The notes beneath the pieces were generated by a model that made no database searches, was not told the DNA's origin, and saw only the letters and a program-made list of their open reading frames with translations. 64,000 bases of DNA from Bacillus sp. M6-12 (lineage in GTDB: Bacteria > Bacillota > Bacilli > Bacillales > DSM-1321): positions 248,001 to 312,000 of the forward strand of contig NZ_PGVF01000006.1 in NCBI RefSeq assembly GCF_002860285.1, written 5' to 3'. The position numbers and the translations under genes are program-made. Of the stretch, positions 25,270 to 35,282 are shown piece by piece. Each line of letters opens with the position of its first letter. The stretch's first letter is position 1.

Positions 25270-26817
25270 TTATGACTCAAAATATCTTACCAGTCCCTTA
25301 TAGACCCCTTGAGCTACCTTTTCCTGGTATTCTGGCGATTTAACAAGTTTTGCCTCTTTAGGGTTTGAAAGGAAGCCTAACTCTAGAAGAATCGCAGGCT
25401 TTTTATTTTCCCGGATTACTTGGAAATTCCCCTCTTTTACTCCGCGGTTTGCCATTGCGGTGTGCTTGATTAATTCTTCCTGCATATAAGTGGCAAGTTT
25501 TTGCTCATTAACATTTGTCGGATAAAAGAATGTATCAATGCCGGTACTGGAACTGCCGGGAGCATTATAATGAACGCTGATGAAAACATCGGCATTGTAA
25601 GCATGGCTCACATTTACACGCTGGGAAAGTGTCAGATATGTATCAGTTGTACGTGTATGTATGACTTTTGCTCCGGCTTGCTGCAGCACTGCAGAGATTT
25701 TTTGGACCGTCTGAAGGTTTACCGTCTTTTCTAAAGTTGAAACTTCTTCCCCCGTTGCTTTTCCGCTTGTTCCCGGATCCTTTCCGCCATGCCCGGCATC
25801 AAGAACGATTACTTTTCCAGCTAAGGTTTTTACACTCTCTGGAATGTCAGGATTCTCAGGGGATGGAGCAGTTAGCTTGCTGGATACCCAGACGATGTCA
25901 CCGGCAGCCGTTTTTACTTCAGCCCATTCTCCTGCTGTTGATAATCTCTCCAGCTTTGAGCCCTTTTTTTCTATTTTGATAATTTCATATTCTGTCCCTG
26001 GTCCAATTCGAAGGTTGCTATCAGTTAGCAGTGTTATAAATTTTCCTTCTGCCGGTTTCGTTTCAGCCGGTGCGGGAGCGGGTTTTGGAACAGAAGGCGC
26101 CTTGTCAGTCAAGTATGAAAGTGAAACCCAGCCTGATTTACCGCTTGGTGTCTTTACTTTTCCCCATTCTGATGTTTTTTCGGATAATTGAACAGCCGTT
26201 CCCTTTGGCAGTTTTTCGAGCACTTTTGCCTGTGTGTTGGACTGCTCCCGAAGATTAAGAGCAGGGTTTGCTGTGGTATACATTTTTACAACAATCGCTG
26301 GAACAGAAGCCGGCGGTTTAACAGCAGAAATTGGTTTAAATGAAATATATGTTTTTGAAATCCATCCAGTCAGTTTTTTTGTCGGCACAGTTACCTTTAA
26401 CCAGCTGCCTTGCTGGGAGAGTACGTTAACAGCTGTTCCTTTAGTTAATATTCCTAAAGATTTACTGCTTTCGGACGCGGACTGCCGAACATTAAGCGAA
26501 TTAATAGTTGTGTAGCCCGTTTGGACTTTGATAGCTGGCTCTGACGTTAACTGTTTCAGGTAATCTGAAGAAACCCAGCCGTATTTACCGCTAAATGAAA
26601 TCTTAGACCATCCAGTTTTTTGTTCCAGAATGGTTACAGTCTGGCCATTAATCAATTTGCCTATAGCTTTCGATGAAATAACAGGTTTCTCTCTAATATT
26701 TAGTTTTGCAGCATTCACTTTAGCCTGGACAGCAGCGAATGCTAGGCTGCTAGAAAAAGGGACACAAATGAGTGCCAAAAGTATACAAATGAGAAGAAGT
26801 CCGCAAATCCTTTTCAT
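25270..26817 (-). CDS. N-acetylmuramoyl-L-alanine amidase with four SH3b domains
   Basis: 515 aa. Signal peptide about 1-28. Four bacterial SH3 domains at about 30-92, 98-160, 178-238 and 258-313, each with the LNIR/LNVRQ...GWVS pattern. A proline-rich hinge follows, then an Amidase_3 domain from about 335 to the end. Zinc/catalytic residues are visible in DAGHGGKDPG, an E in GEEVSTLEKT, H in ISVHYNA and E in LLELGFLSN. It cleaves the MurNAc-L-Ala bond of peptidoglycan in the wall, with SH3b repeats as wall anchors. ATG 26817 has AAAGGTGG upstream. Confidence 0.94.
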   Translation of the reverse strand: MKRICGLLLICILLALICVPFSSSLAFAAVQAKVNAAKLNIREKPVISSKAIGKLINGQTVTILEQKTGWSKISFSGKYGWVSSDYLKQLTSEPAIKVQTGYTTINSLNVRQSASESSKSLGILTKGTAVNVLSQQGSWLKVTVPTKKLTGWISKTYISFKPISAVKPPASVPAIVVKMYTTANPALNLREQSNTQAKVLEKLPKGTAVQLSEKTSEWGKVKTPSGKSGWVSLSYLTDKAPSVPKPAPAPAETKPAEGKFITLLTDSNLRIGPGTEYEIIKIEKKGSKLERLSTAGEWAEVKTAAGDIVWVSSKLTAPSPENPDIPESVKTLAGKVIVLDAGHGGKDPGTSGKATGEEVSTLEKTVNLQTVQKISAVLQQAGAKVIHTRTTDTYLTLSQRVNVSHAYNADVFISVHYNAPGSSSTGIDTFFYPTNVNEQKLATYMQEELIKHTAMANRGVKEGNFQVIRENKKPAILLELGFLSNPKEAKLVKSPEYQEKVAQGVYKGLVRYFES

Positions 26818-27226
26818 GAAGCATTGCCACCTTTACGATTTATTCGCAGCTTAATAACATATGATAAACGGAGCAGGGACTTTGGCCGCGTAGTCTATGT
26901 AATATGTATTTTAGAGCCCTGCCTCCTTTCGTGCGTAACTTTTGTACTTAACTGGATAAAAATCATTGTCTTAACAGCTAATTCTGGGCGTCAAGCTAAG
27001 TCGGGCAATTAAAAATTTAAATCTATTTGTCCTTAAGCAGACAAAATGACATTTATCGTATATATCGTCAAAATGTACCGTTTTTTTCATAGGAAAATAG
27101 ACTTATATTTTTGTTATGGAGCTGCAGGGTGATAATAATTAGATTTCAGAGAACGGAATGTTTATAATATGAAAAGATTCAAAAAGTATATTACCGTTCT
27201 TTCACCCTTCAAAAAGGAGAAACGAT
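26818..27226. other. Divergent intergenic region amidase / csbA
   Basis: 409 bp, AT-rich, no gene seen. B. subtilis csbA is a sigma-B gene, but I could not find a convincing GTTT...GGGTAT sigma-B promoter here. Confidence 0.45.
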
Positions 27227-27445
27227 ATGATAAAAATCTTGTCGGCACTGGTATTGCCTGCATTGCTGGTTATGTTATTCGCGAGAGTTACGTTTAACCA
27301 ATTTGTCGGGCTGGCTCTGACTGTGGCCTTAATTGCCGCTTCTGTCTATAAGGGATATACAGACAGCTGGCTATTAATCATCCTTGATGCATTTTCACTG
27401 ACATTTGGATTTTGGGTTTCAGTGAGGATTTTAAAGAGATCATAG
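27227..27445 (+). CDS. csbA: CsbA-family small membrane protein
   Basis: 72 aa with three hydrophobic segments (MIKILSALVLPALLVMLFAR; FVGLALTVALIAASVYKGYT; LLIILDAFSLTFGFWVSVRI). The RVTFNQFVGLALTVALIAAS segment and the position just before uvrB match B. subtilis CsbA, a general-stress membrane protein of unknown molecular role. AAAAAGGAG lies 8 bases before the ATG. Confidence 0.85.
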   Translation: MIKILSALVLPALLVMLFARVTFNQFVGLALTVALIAASVYKGYTDSWLLIILDAFSLTFGFWVSVRILKRS

Positions 27446-27461
27446 TATAGGGACTTTTTCT

Positions 27462-27500
27462 AGGTGGATCTAATAAGCGGATCCATCTTTTTCTTTTTCT
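27462..27500 (+). terminator. Terminator after csbA
   Basis: GGTGGATC pairs with GGATCCATC across a short loop, followed by TTTTTCTTTTTC. Confidence 0.7.
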
Positions 27501-27550
27501 GATTCTATTTTTTCACTCAGCTTAAAGAGTTCATTTGCCGAAAATATCCG

Positions 27551-27564
27551 CGAATGAGTGTTCG
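27551..27564. promoter_or_regulatory. LexA (DinR) box upstream of uvrBA
   Basis: CGAATGAGTGTTCG matches the Bacillus SOS box CGAAC-N4-GTTCG with one substitution (C to T at position 5). It lies 240 bp upstream of uvrB, whose orthologue is SOS-regulated in B. subtilis. A -35/-10-like region (TTGGTT, then TATACT/TAGAAT) follows immediately. Confidence 0.75.
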
Positions 27565-27803
27565 CTTATTATTGGTTTCTTATACTGTATATATGGTAGA
27601 ATGAGTATATAGTCTCTGGTTCAAGGGCTATAAATAAACTATGGTTCCCTTCCGCCTGTTTGTGGTGGGAGTTCGCCGTATGTTTTTCTTGCAGCAAGCA
27701 TTTATGCGGCATCGACCGTTTGATATAGAAAGAAAAACAATCTTTGATGTAAAATCATTACAGAAAAATTTTTATACATTTTTTAACTTAGGAGGCTTGC
27801 CCG

Positions 27804-29783
27804 GTGAAAAACGAATTTGAACTGGTTTCAAAATATTCCCCCTCAGGGGATCAACCGGAAGCTATTCATAAAATAGTAGAAGGGATAAGAGAGGGGAAAA
27901 GGCACCAAACCTTGCTCGGGGCAACTGGAACCGGCAAAACCTTTACCATGTCCAATGTAATTAAGGAAATTAACAAGCCTACGCTTGTAATTGCCCACAA
28001 TAAAACACTGGCCGGACAGCTTTACAGCGAGTTTAAAGAATTCTTCCCGAATAATGCTGTAGAGTATTTTGTCAGCTATTATGATTATTTCCAGCCGGAG
28101 GCGTATGTTCCTTCCACGGATACCTTTATCGAAAAGGATTCAAGCGTAAATGATGAAATCGATAAGCTGCGCCACTCTGCTACATCTTCTTTATTTGAGA
28201 GGAATGATGTCATCATCATCGCGAGCGTTTCGTGCATCTATGGTCTCGGCTCTCCGGAAGAATACCGGGAAATGGTAGTTTCGCTTAGAACGGGAATGGA
28301 AATAGAACGGAATGCACTGCTCCATAGGCTGGTGGATGTCCAGTATGAACGGAATGACATTGATTTTCAGCGGGGGACTTTCCGTGTCCGCGGAGATGTA
28401 GTGGAGATTTTCCCTGTTTCCCGCGATGAACGCTGTCTCCGGGTTGAATTTTTTGGTGATGAAATTGATCGTATCCGTGAAGTCGACGCTCTGACTGGCG
28501 AAATTATAGGCGAACGTGACCATGTGGCTATTTTCCCGGCATCCCACTTCGTAACCCGTGAAGAGAAGATGCGCAAAGCAATTGAAAATATCGAAAAGGA
28601 ACTGGAGGAGCGGCTGGCAGAGCTCAGGGAAGATGAGAAGCTGCTGGAAGCCCAGCGCCTTGAACAGCGAACCCGCTATGATCTCGAAATGATGAGGGAA
28701 ATGGGCTTTTGCTCTGGAATTGAAAATTACTCCCGCCATCTGACGCTCAGACCTCCGGGTTCTACACCGTATACCCTAATAGATTATTTTCCGGAAGACT
28801 TTTTGCTGGTTGTAGACGAATCCCATGTAACGCTTCCTCAAATTCGCGGAATGTTTAATGGCGACCAGGCCAGGAAACAGGTGCTGGTTGACCATGGTTT
28901 CCGTTTGCCATCAGCGCTCGATAACAGGCCGCTTCGTTTTGGGGAATTTGAAGAAAAAGTAAAGCAGGCTGTATATGTTTCAGCAACTCCAGGTCCTTAT
29001 GAGCTGGAGCATACGCCTGAAATGGTCGAGCAAATTATCCGTCCTACCGGGTTGCTTGATCCGAATATAGAAGTCCGCCCTATTCAGGGCCAAATTGATG
29101 ACCTTATCGGAGAAATCCAAGACCGCATTAAGAAAAATGAACGTGTTTTAGTCACAACCCTTACGAAAAAAATGTCGGAGGATTTGACTGATTATCTGAA
29201 GGATATCGGAATTAAGGTTCAATACCTTCATTCTGAGGTAAAAACATTAGAAAGAATTGAAATTATCCGTGAATTACGGATGGGGAAATATGATGTTCTG
29301 GTTGGGATAAACCTTCTAAGAGAAGGTCTGGATATACCCGAGGTTTCGCTAGTTACCATTCTGGATGCAGATAAGGAAGGGTTCCTCCGTTCTGAAAGGT
29401 CACTTATCCAAACCATTGGGCGGGCTGCCCGTAATGCAAATGGCCATGTAATCATGTATGCCGATAAAATAACAAATTCCATGGAAATTGCAATCAATGA
29501 AACAAAGCGCCGCCGGGAAACACAGGAGGCGTACAACCTCGAGCATGGAATTGTTCCGCAGACTATTCAAAAGGATATTCGCGAGTCCATCCGGGCCACC
29601 CATGCCGCAGAAGAAACTGAGGAGTATACAGCAGCTCCAAAGTTTGCTGCTATGACGAAGAAGGAACGCGAAAAAGTAATTGCAGACATGGAGAAAGAAA
29701 TGAAGGAAGCGGCCAAGGCGCTGAATTTCGAACGCGCCGCAGAGCTTCGTGATTTATTGCTGGAGTTAAAAGCGGAAGGATGA
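27804..29783 (+). CDS. uvrB: Excinuclease ABC subunit B
   Basis: 659 aa from GTG 27804 with GGAGG 8 bases upstream. A helicase-like DNA damage verification subunit of nucleotide excision repair. Walker A is GATGTGKTF (about 39-47), the beta-hairpin region is near residues 90-115 ([20 protein letters not shown]), and helicase motifs are in [14 protein letters not shown] and QTIGRAARN. The C-terminal UVR motif [19 protein letters not shown] contacts UvrC. It is loaded on DNA by UvrA, encoded 7 bp downstream. Confidence 0.97.
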   Translation: MKNEFELVSKYSPSGDQPEAIHKIVEGIREGKRHQTLLGATGTGKTFTMSNVIKEINKPTLVIAHNKTLAGQLYSEFKEFFPNNAVEYFVSYYDYFQPEAYVPSTDTFIEKDSSVNDEIDKLRHSATSSLFERNDVIIIASVSCIYGLGSPEEYREMVVSLRTGMEIERNALLHRLVDVQYERNDIDFQRGTFRVRGDVVEIFPVSRDERCLRVEFFGDEIDRIREVDALTGEIIGERDHVAIFPASHFVTREEKMRKAIENIEKELEERLAELREDEKLLEAQRLEQRTRYDLEMMREMGFCSGIENYSRHLTLRPPGSTPYTLIDYFPEDFLLVVDESHVTLPQIRGMFNGDQARKQVLVDHGFRLPSALDNRPLRFGEFEEKVKQAVYVSATPGPYELEHTPEMVEQIIRPTGLLDPNIEVRPIQGQIDDLIGEIQDRIKKNERVLVTTLTKKMSEDLTDYLKDIGIKVQYLHSEVKTLERIEIIRELRMGKYDVLVGINLLREGLDIPEVSLVTILDADKEGFLRSERSLIQTIGRAARNANGHVIMYADKITNSMEIAINETKRRRETQEAYNLEHGIVPQTIQKDIRESIRATHAAEETEEYTAAPKFAAMTKKEREKVIADMEKEMKEAAKALNFERAAELRDLLLELKAEG

Positions 29784-29790
29784 CGAAAAC

Positions 29791-32664
29791 ATGGCAATGG
29801 ATAAAATAGTTGTTAAAGGAGCCAGAGCCCATAATTTAAAAAATATAGACGTCACAATTCCAAGAGATCAGCTTGTCGTATTAACGGGCTTGTCCGGTTC
29901 GGGCAAGTCCTCGCTTGCTTTCGATACGATTTATGCGGAAGGGCAGAGGCGGTACGTGGAGTCTTTGTCTGCCTATGCGCGCCAATTTTTAGGGCAGATG
30001 GACAAACCGGATGTTGATGCGATTGAAGGGCTTTCTCCAGCCATTTCAATCGACCAAAAAACAACGAGCAGAAACCCGCGTTCAACAGTTGGGACAGTGA
30101 CGGAGATTTATGATTATCTAAGATTATTATTTGCGCGTATTGGAAGGCCGACCTGCCCGATACACAATATTGAAATTACGTCCCAGACAATTGAGCAAAT
30201 GGTTGACCGGATTATGGAGTACCCGGAGCGGACAAAGCTTCAGGTGCTGGCGCCGATTGTATCCGGAAGGAAAGGCACGCATGCTAAAATCCTGGAAGAT
30301 ATTAAGAAGCAAGGCTACGTGCGAGTCCGGGTTAACGGTGAAGCCCTTGACCTGGGTGAGGAAATTACACTTGAGAAGAATAAAAAGCACTCAATAGAGG
30401 TCATCGTCGACCGGATTGTTATTAAGGAAGGTGTCATGGCGCGGCTAGCCGACTCAATGGAAGCCGCACTAAAGCTGGGAGAAGGAAAGGTCATAATTGA
30501 TGTAATTGGGGAGGAAGAACTTTTGTTCAGCGAGCATCATGCCTGCCCTCATTGCGGTTTTTCTGTAGGGGATCTGGAGCCGAGGATGTTTTCTTTCAAT
30601 AGCCCATTTGGCGCCTGCCCGGATTGTGACGGACTTGGATCAAAGCTGGAAGTAGATAAGGATCTTGTCATTCCGAATCCTGAACTTTCTCTCCGCCAGC
30701 ACGCTGTGGCACCATGGGAACCAACAAGCTCCCAGTATTATCCGCAGCTGCTGGAAGCTGTCGCAAATCATTACGGAATTGACATGGATATACCTGTAAA
30801 AGATTTCACTCCCTCACAATTAGAGAAAATTTTATACGGTTCAAAGGGCGATAAAATTTATTTCCGTTATGAAAATGATTTTGGACAGATTCGAGAAAAT
30901 TATATACAGTTTGAAGGCGTCCTGAAAAACGTCGAGAGGCGATATACGGAAACCAGCTCTGACTGGATTCGTGAGCAAATGGAAAAATATATGGGGCAGC
31001 ATTCCTGTCCATCATGCAAGGGCTACCGATTAAAAAAGGAGACTCTTGCCGTTTTGATTCAAGGCCGGCATATTGGTGAAACAACAGCACTTTCCATCGA
31101 GGAAGCAGTACAATTTTTTCAAAGCCTTGAATTAACAGCAAAAGAAAAGCAGATTGCAAATCTGATCATGCGCGAAATTCAGGAAAGGCTAGGCTTCCTG
31201 TCAAACGTCGGTCTTGAATATTTAACGCTGAGCCGTGCAGCTGGAACCCTTTCCGGTGGGGAAGCGCAGCGCATCCGGCTGGCTACACAAATCGGTTCAA
31301 GGCTGACAGGAGTTCTCTATATTCTGGATGAACCATCGATTGGACTGCACCAGCGGGACAATGACAGATTAATTGATACGCTAAAAAGTATGCGTGAAAT
31401 CGGCAATACGCTAATTGTTGTCGAGCATGACGAAGATACAATGCTTGCAGCGGATTATCTTATTGATGTAGGTCCGGGAGCAGGTGTCCATGGAGGAGCA
31501 ATCGTGTCTGCCGGAACACCTGAAGAAGTTATGAATGATCCTAAATCGCTAACAGGACAATACCTCGCCGGGAAGAAGTTCATTCCGCTCCCTGGAGAAA
31601 GGCGGAAGAATGATGGCCGCTTTATTGAAATTAAGGGGGCTAAGGAAAATAACCTGAAGAATGTAAATGTGAAATTCCCTTTGGGGACGTTCATTTCTGT
31701 AACAGGTGTATCAGGCTCTGGCAAAAGTACGCTGATTAATGAAATTCTCCACAAATCCCTTGCGCAAAAGCTGAATAAAGCAAAAGCAAAACCGGGGAAT
31801 CACCGGGAAATTAAAGGCATAGAGCATCTGGAGAAGGTTATAGACATTGACCAGTCTCCTATCGGCAGAACACCACGTTCCAATCCGGCAACCTATACAG
31901 GAGTGTTTGATGACATTCGCGATGTGTTTGCTGCTACGAATGAATCAAAGATTCGAGGATATAAAAAGGGCCGGTTCAGCTTCAATATAAAGGGCGGCCG
32001 CTGTGAGGCATGCCGCGGAGACGGGATTATAAAAATCGAGATGCACTTCCTGCCGGATGTATATGTCCCTTGTGAGGTATGTCATGGTAAGCGATATAAC
32101 AGGGAAACTCTTGAAGTGAAATATAAAGGTAAAAATATTTCCGATATCCTGGATATGACGGTGGAGGATGCAGTCGCGTTTTTTGAAAATCATCCAAAGA
32201 TCCGCAGAAAGCTGCAGACCATTTTTGATGTTGGTTTAGGATATATAACACTGGGCCAGCCGGCCACTACATTGTCAGGCGGAGAGGCGCAGCGGGTAAA
32301 GCTGGCTTCCGAGCTTCATAGAAGGTCAAATGGCCGTTCATTATATATTCTCGATGAACCGACGACGGGCCTTCATGTGGATGATATATCCCGCTTACTT
32401 ATCGTGCTGCAGCGCCTTGTTGATAATGGTGATACAGTATTGGTGATTGAACATAACCTTGATGTGATTAAAACTGCGGATTATATTGTTGACATGGGGC
32501 CAGAAGGCGGAGACAAAGGCGGTACTGTTATTGCCTCTGGCACACCGGAACAAATAATGGAAGTAAGTGAATCGTATACTGGCAAATATTTAAGGCCGGT
32601 GATTACACGGGATCAAGCCAGAATGGAAAAGCTAATTGAAGAAAAAGAGCGTGAGCATGTTTAA
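29791..32664 (+). CDS. uvrA: Excinuclease ABC subunit A
   Basis: 957 aa, full length. The damage-sensing ATPase of nucleotide excision repair. Two ABC ATPase modules are seen: Walker [15 protein letters not shown] near residue 32 and [13 protein letters not shown] near 641. There are two ABC signatures ([34 protein letters not shown]) and zinc-finger cysteines in CPHCGF/CPDCDG and [14 protein letters not shown]. Translationally close to uvrB, so a uvrBA operon under the upstream LexA box. Confidence 0.97.
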   Translation: MAMDKIVVKGARAHNLKNIDVTIPRDQLVVLTGLSGSGKSSLAFDTIYAEGQRRYVESLSAYARQFLGQMDKPDVDAIEGLSPAISIDQKTTSRNPRSTVGTVTEIYDYLRLLFARIGRPTCPIHNIEITSQTIEQMVDRIMEYPERTKLQVLAPIVSGRKGTHAKILEDIKKQGYVRVRVNGEALDLGEEITLEKNKKHSIEVIVDRIVIKEGVMARLADSMEAALKLGEGKVIIDVIGEEELLFSEHHACPHCGFSVGDLEPRMFSFNSPFGACPDCDGLGSKLEVDKDLVIPNPELSLRQHAVAPWEPTSSQYYPQLLEAVANHYGIDMDIPVKDFTPSQLEKILYGSKGDKIYFRYENDFGQIRENYIQFEGVLKNVERRYTETSSDWIREQMEKYMGQHSCPSCKGYRLKKETLAVLIQGRHIGETTALSIEEAVQFFQSLELTAKEKQIANLIMREIQERLGFLSNVGLEYLTLSRAAGTLSGGEAQRIRLATQIGSRLTGVLYILDEPSIGLHQRDNDRLIDTLKSMREIGNTLIVVEHDEDTMLAADYLIDVGPGAGVHGGAIVSAGTPEEVMNDPKSLTGQYLAGKKFIPLPGERRKNDGRFIEIKGAKENNLKNVNVKFPLGTFISVTGVSGSGKSTLINEILHKSLAQKLNKAKAKPGNHREIKGIEHLEKVIDIDQSPIGRTPRSNPATYTGVFDDIRDVFAATNESKIRGYKKGRFSFNIKGGRCEACRGDGIIKIEMHFLPDVYVPCEVCHGKRYNRETLEVKYKGKNISDILDMTVEDAVAFFENHPKIRRKLQTIFDVGLGYITLGQPATTLSGGEAQRVKLASELHRRSNGRSLYILDEPTTGLHVDDISRLLIVLQRLVDNGDTVLVIEHNLDVIKTADYIVDMGPEGGDKGGTVIASGTPEQIMEVSESYTGKYLRPVITRDQARMEKLIEEKEREHV

Positions 32665-32685
32665 TCAAAACTAAATTGCAGAGAG

Positions 32686-32714
32686 AACCTTGTCATAAAC
32701 GGCAAGGTTTTTTT
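32686..32714 (+). terminator. Terminator after uvrA
   Basis: AACCTTG (32686-32692) / CAAGGTT (32703-32709) plus a T-tract. Confidence 0.85.
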
Positions 32715-32751
32715 CGTGCAGTTCATATAATGGGTTAAAATGTTTTTCTTT

Positions 32752-32769
32752 TAGGACAGATCTGTCCTA
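32752..32769. promoter_or_regulatory. 18-bp perfect palindrome, possible operator
   Basis: TAGGACAGATCTGTCCTA reads identically on both strands. It lies alone in the AT-rich gap upstream of the YvlA/YvlB-like genes, 250 bp before the first start, and lacks a T-tract. No regulator with this site is recognised. Confidence 0.5.
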
Positions 32770-33021
32770 TCCGAAATTTTTTTGTCGAATCCTTGGAATA
32801 TTAGAACTAAATTTCCTGTTCAATCGTTTAATTAAAAGGGAAAGGTTTTCGGTATTTCCGGGGAAATAGGCTGGTTTGTTTATGCGGATTTTGTCTGCAG
32901 AAAATGTCGTATTGAAACGTAGCATTTGAACGAAGTAGCCTAAAAATTTGCTTGAATGAATAAGATTAAATGAAACCTTTTACAGCTATATCCGTAAGCA
33001 ATGTAACAGGAGAGTGAAAAA
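32770..33021. other. Upstream region of the yvlA/yvlB-like genes
   Basis: No further gene or motif recognised; a promoter is expected. AACAGGAGAGTG lies directly before the start at 33022. Confidence 0.4.
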
Positions 33022-33342
33022 ATGGATTCAAGAAAAGTAATGGCAGGTATTAGTTATTTAAGTGTTCTGTTTGCGCCGTTTGTTGTTCCTATCATTATAT
33101 TTTTCGTAGCACAGGAGGAATTTGTGAGGAATCACGCCAAAAAGGCTTTTTTGTCTCATTTAATTCCTTGGCTGGCTTTTCCGATTATCGGGTTTGCTGT
33201 TTATGCGGATTTTGCCCGCTTGAACAGTGATGGAGAAATTCCTATTTTCTTAATGATTGGGATTATAGTTTCCGGGTTGATTGGTTTTGCTGTAACAATC
33301 TGGAATCTTGTAAAAGGTATAAAGATACTTATCTCTAAATAA
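33022..33342 (+). CDS. Small membrane protein, DUF4870-like
   Basis: 106 aa with three TM segments and the core VRNHAKKAFLSHLIPWLAF (charged loop after TM1), typical of DUF4870/Tic20-like small membrane proteins of unknown role. AGGAGAG precedes the ATG. It lies 23 bp before the YvlB-like gene, in the place of yvlA in B. subtilis. The two genes are very probably co-transcribed. Confidence 0.8.
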   Translation: MDSRKVMAGISYLSVLFAPFVVPIIIFFVAQEEFVRNHAKKAFLSHLIPWLAFPIIGFAVYADFARLNSDGEIPIFLMIGIIVSGLIGFAVTIWNLVKGIKILISK

Positions 33343-33365
33343 AATGATAAACCGGAGGCCATGCC

Positions 33366-34469
33366 ATGAATGAAGAAAAAAAGAAAATTCTCCAGATGGT
33401 GCAGGATGGAAAGCTGACTGCAGATGAAGCGATGAAGGTTCTCGAAGAGTTGGAGCAATCAGAAATACATAGCTCCAAGAAAGAAAAAGAACTAGTAACT
33501 CAGCTTTCAGCCTATGTTCACCCGGGTGAAAATAATAATACAAATACTCAAAGCCATAAGAAAATAGTTTCAGCGAAAGAAAAGATTTTTGGGTTTGTGG
33601 ATGAAGCGGTAAAGAAGTTAAAAGAAATAGATTTAGATTTTAATTTTGGTCAATCGGCAGTTGTATCCCATATCTTCCAGCATAGTGACGCCGAACTGAG
33701 GGATATAGATATTGATATCGTGAATGGAAGCATTAAAGTTTTTCCATGGGACCAAAAGGATGTCAGAGTAGAATGTGCCGGTAAGGTTTACCGGCTGAAA
33801 GAGCATGAAAATGTGAGAGATGCCTTTTTAAAGGAAGTTCACTTCTCCATAAATGATGAAAGACTAAGATTTGCAGTTCAGCAAAAGTGGATTAAGGTTG
33901 ATGCGAGGATTTTTATCCCTGCTTCTGAATATAGGCGGATGAGGCTTCGCTTGTTTAACGGAAATATTGATGGGGAGAATCTGTCTGTAAAAGATTTTGA
34001 AGCAAAAACTGCAAATGGCACTGTGCAAATAAACGGACTGTCCGGAATGCAAGCTGAGGTTGAAACAGCAAACGGGACTATTGCCGTTAACAATGCAGTT
34101 CTTGGAAAGATAGAATCAGAAACAATCAATGGGTCAGTTTCCCTGACAGGTATCTTTAAGAAAATTGATGCTCAGGCGCTTAACGGCAGTATATCCTGCA
34201 ATATTACAAATCGCGACTGCGACTATATCCATGTAAAAGGAGTGACTGGCGGTATTGAACTGACTGTTCCCGAAGGTGTGGCGGCTGATGGGGAATTGAA
34301 GTCCAATATAGGGAGCTTTAATGTTATACTGGACGACATTCATATAACAGAAGAAAAGAATGAGGTAGTCCAGAAGCTGCTTAAATTTAAGCCTAGTGGA
34401 CTTCCGGAACATACACTTCATATATTTGCTGAATCCAAAACAGGCGGTATATCAATAAGCAGGAAATAG
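33366..34469 (+). CDS. yvlB: YvlB-like adhesin-fold protein (DUF4097) with N-terminal SHOCT-like motif
   Basis: 367 aa. The N-terminal 30 residues (EEKKKILQMVQDGKLTADEA) form a short SHOCT-like helix-turn-helix motif. A charged linker follows. From about 110 to 360 the sequence is rich in short beta-strand repeats with NG turns (TANGTVQINGL; ETANGTIAV; ETINGSVSLTG; ALNGSISCN), the beta-helix-like DUF4097 domain. No signal peptide or TM is seen, so it is probably cytosolic or bound to the membrane partner encoded upstream. In Bacillus such genes belong to envelope-stress groups; role unproven. Confidence 0.85.
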   Translation: MNEEKKKILQMVQDGKLTADEAMKVLEELEQSEIHSSKKEKELVTQLSAYVHPGENNNTNTQSHKKIVSAKEKIFGFVDEAVKKLKEIDLDFNFGQSAVVSHIFQHSDAELRDIDIDIVNGSIKVFPWDQKDVRVECAGKVYRLKEHENVRDAFLKEVHFSINDERLRFAVQQKWIKVDARIFIPASEYRRMRLRLFNGNIDGENLSVKDFEAKTANGTVQINGLSGMQAEVETANGTIAVNNAVLGKIESETINGSVSLTGIFKKIDAQALNGSISCNITNRDCDYIHVKGVTGGIELTVPEGVAADGELKSNIGSFNVILDDIHITEEKNEVVQKLLKFKPSGLPEHTLHIFAESKTGGISISRK

Positions 34470-34516
34470 GGTTAGAGAAGCGGTAGCACCCTGGCGCTGG
34501 AGCTGGAGATCTATAC
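34470..34516 (-). repeat. Dispersed intergenic repeat, minimal copy D (ends joined)
   Basis: On the minus strand TATAGATCTCCAGCTCCAGC is followed at once by GCCAGGGTGCTACCGCTTCT. This is the family's left end fused directly to its right end with no interior. It begins at the base after the yvlB stop codon. Confidence 0.65.
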
Positions 34517-34551
34517 TTCTAAAACAGATACTTTCTCACCTTTTCAAAAAG

Positions 34552-34583
34552 CCCTGTCATTTGAATGAATGACAGGACTTTTT
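34552..34583 (+). terminator. Terminator after yvlB
   Basis: CCTGTCAT (34553-34560) / ATGACAGG (34569-34576) plus TTTTT. Confidence 0.85.
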
Positions 34584-34628
34584 CCGTTGAATGGAGATAT
34601 CGTGTTTAGAATAACACCTTCAGATAAA

Positions 34629-35201
34629 TTACTTTAAGGATGAAAAAGTATGGAGCCTCTCACTATAGTCCAGTATTCCGCCAGCAATCGCAGCTGCGCA
34701 AATTTGGCGATAGGAATCTGATTGCAGCAGTCCGGCTTCATGACGATTGGTCATGAAACCGCATTCCAATAAGACTGCTGGACAATTTGTGGCCCGCAAA
34801 ACATGGAAATTGGCCTCCTTTATTCCTCTGTCCCGCAGCTTTGTGGCAGCAATTAGCCGGCCATGGATGCTGTTTGCCAGCATCACCGATTGGCGAGGAA
34901 GTGTTTTGAAAATAAATGTCTCAATTCCATGAGCGTCATCCCAGCTGCCGTTACCGTTTGCGTTGGCATGGATGCTGACAAATAAGTCAGCACCCCAGGA
35001 ATTTGCAAGGCTTGCCCGCTCAGAAAGAGGCACGTCCCTATTGTTGGAATGGGAGAACAATACTTGAGCCGTTTTGTCTGTCTCTAAAAGGATCCTAACC
35101 AAGCCGGCAACTGCCCTGTTAAACTCATATTCCTTCATTCCATCAGGTGTTCTTTTTCCGGGTGTGGTAAGGCCATGCCCCGCATCCAATACAACTTTCA
35201 T
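34629..35201 (-). CDS. Leaderless N-acetylmuramoyl-L-alanine amidase (Amidase_3)
   Basis: 190 aa, essentially one Amidase_3 domain. Zinc/catalytic residues are in DAGHGLTTPGKR, E in MKEYEFNRAV, H in VSIHANA and E in LLECGFMTN. No signal peptide, TM or wall-binding domain is seen. Leaderless amidases are known from phage endolysins and spore or mother-cell enzymes; no phage genes are adjacent, so a sporulation or autolysis role is inference. AAAGGAGTGATC precedes the ATG. Last gene of the minus-strand run; it is separated from nagR by a terminator. Confidence 0.87.
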   Translation of the reverse strand: MKVVLDAGHGLTTPGKRTPDGMKEYEFNRAVAGLVRILLETDKTAQVLFSHSNNRDVPLSERASLANSWGADLFVSIHANANGNGSWDDAHGIETFIFKTLPRQSVMLANSIHGRLIAATKLRDRGIKEANFHVLRATNCPAVLLECGFMTNRHEAGLLQSDSYRQICAAAIAGGILDYSERLHTFSSLK

Positions 35202-35243
35202 CCCTGATCACTCCTTTGTGAAATAGATTCATGGGATTTATAT

Positions 35244-35282
35244 AAAAAATTAAGGGGAAAGACTCGTCCTTCACCTTAATTT
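35244..35282 (-). terminator. Terminator after nagR
   Basis: On the minus strand AAATTAAGG / CCTTAATTT (plus coordinates 35274-35282 and 35247-35255) followed by a T-tract; it overlaps the nagR stop. Confidence 0.85.

Noticed and set aside
26900..27226. Sigma-B promoter for csbA
   Set aside because: Expected from B. subtilis, but no GTTTAA-N12-15-GGGTAT match could be seen.
34629..35201. Prophage endolysin
   Set aside because: The amidase is leaderless like some endolysins, but no holin, structural or integrase gene is near; it sits in a conserved chromosomal block.
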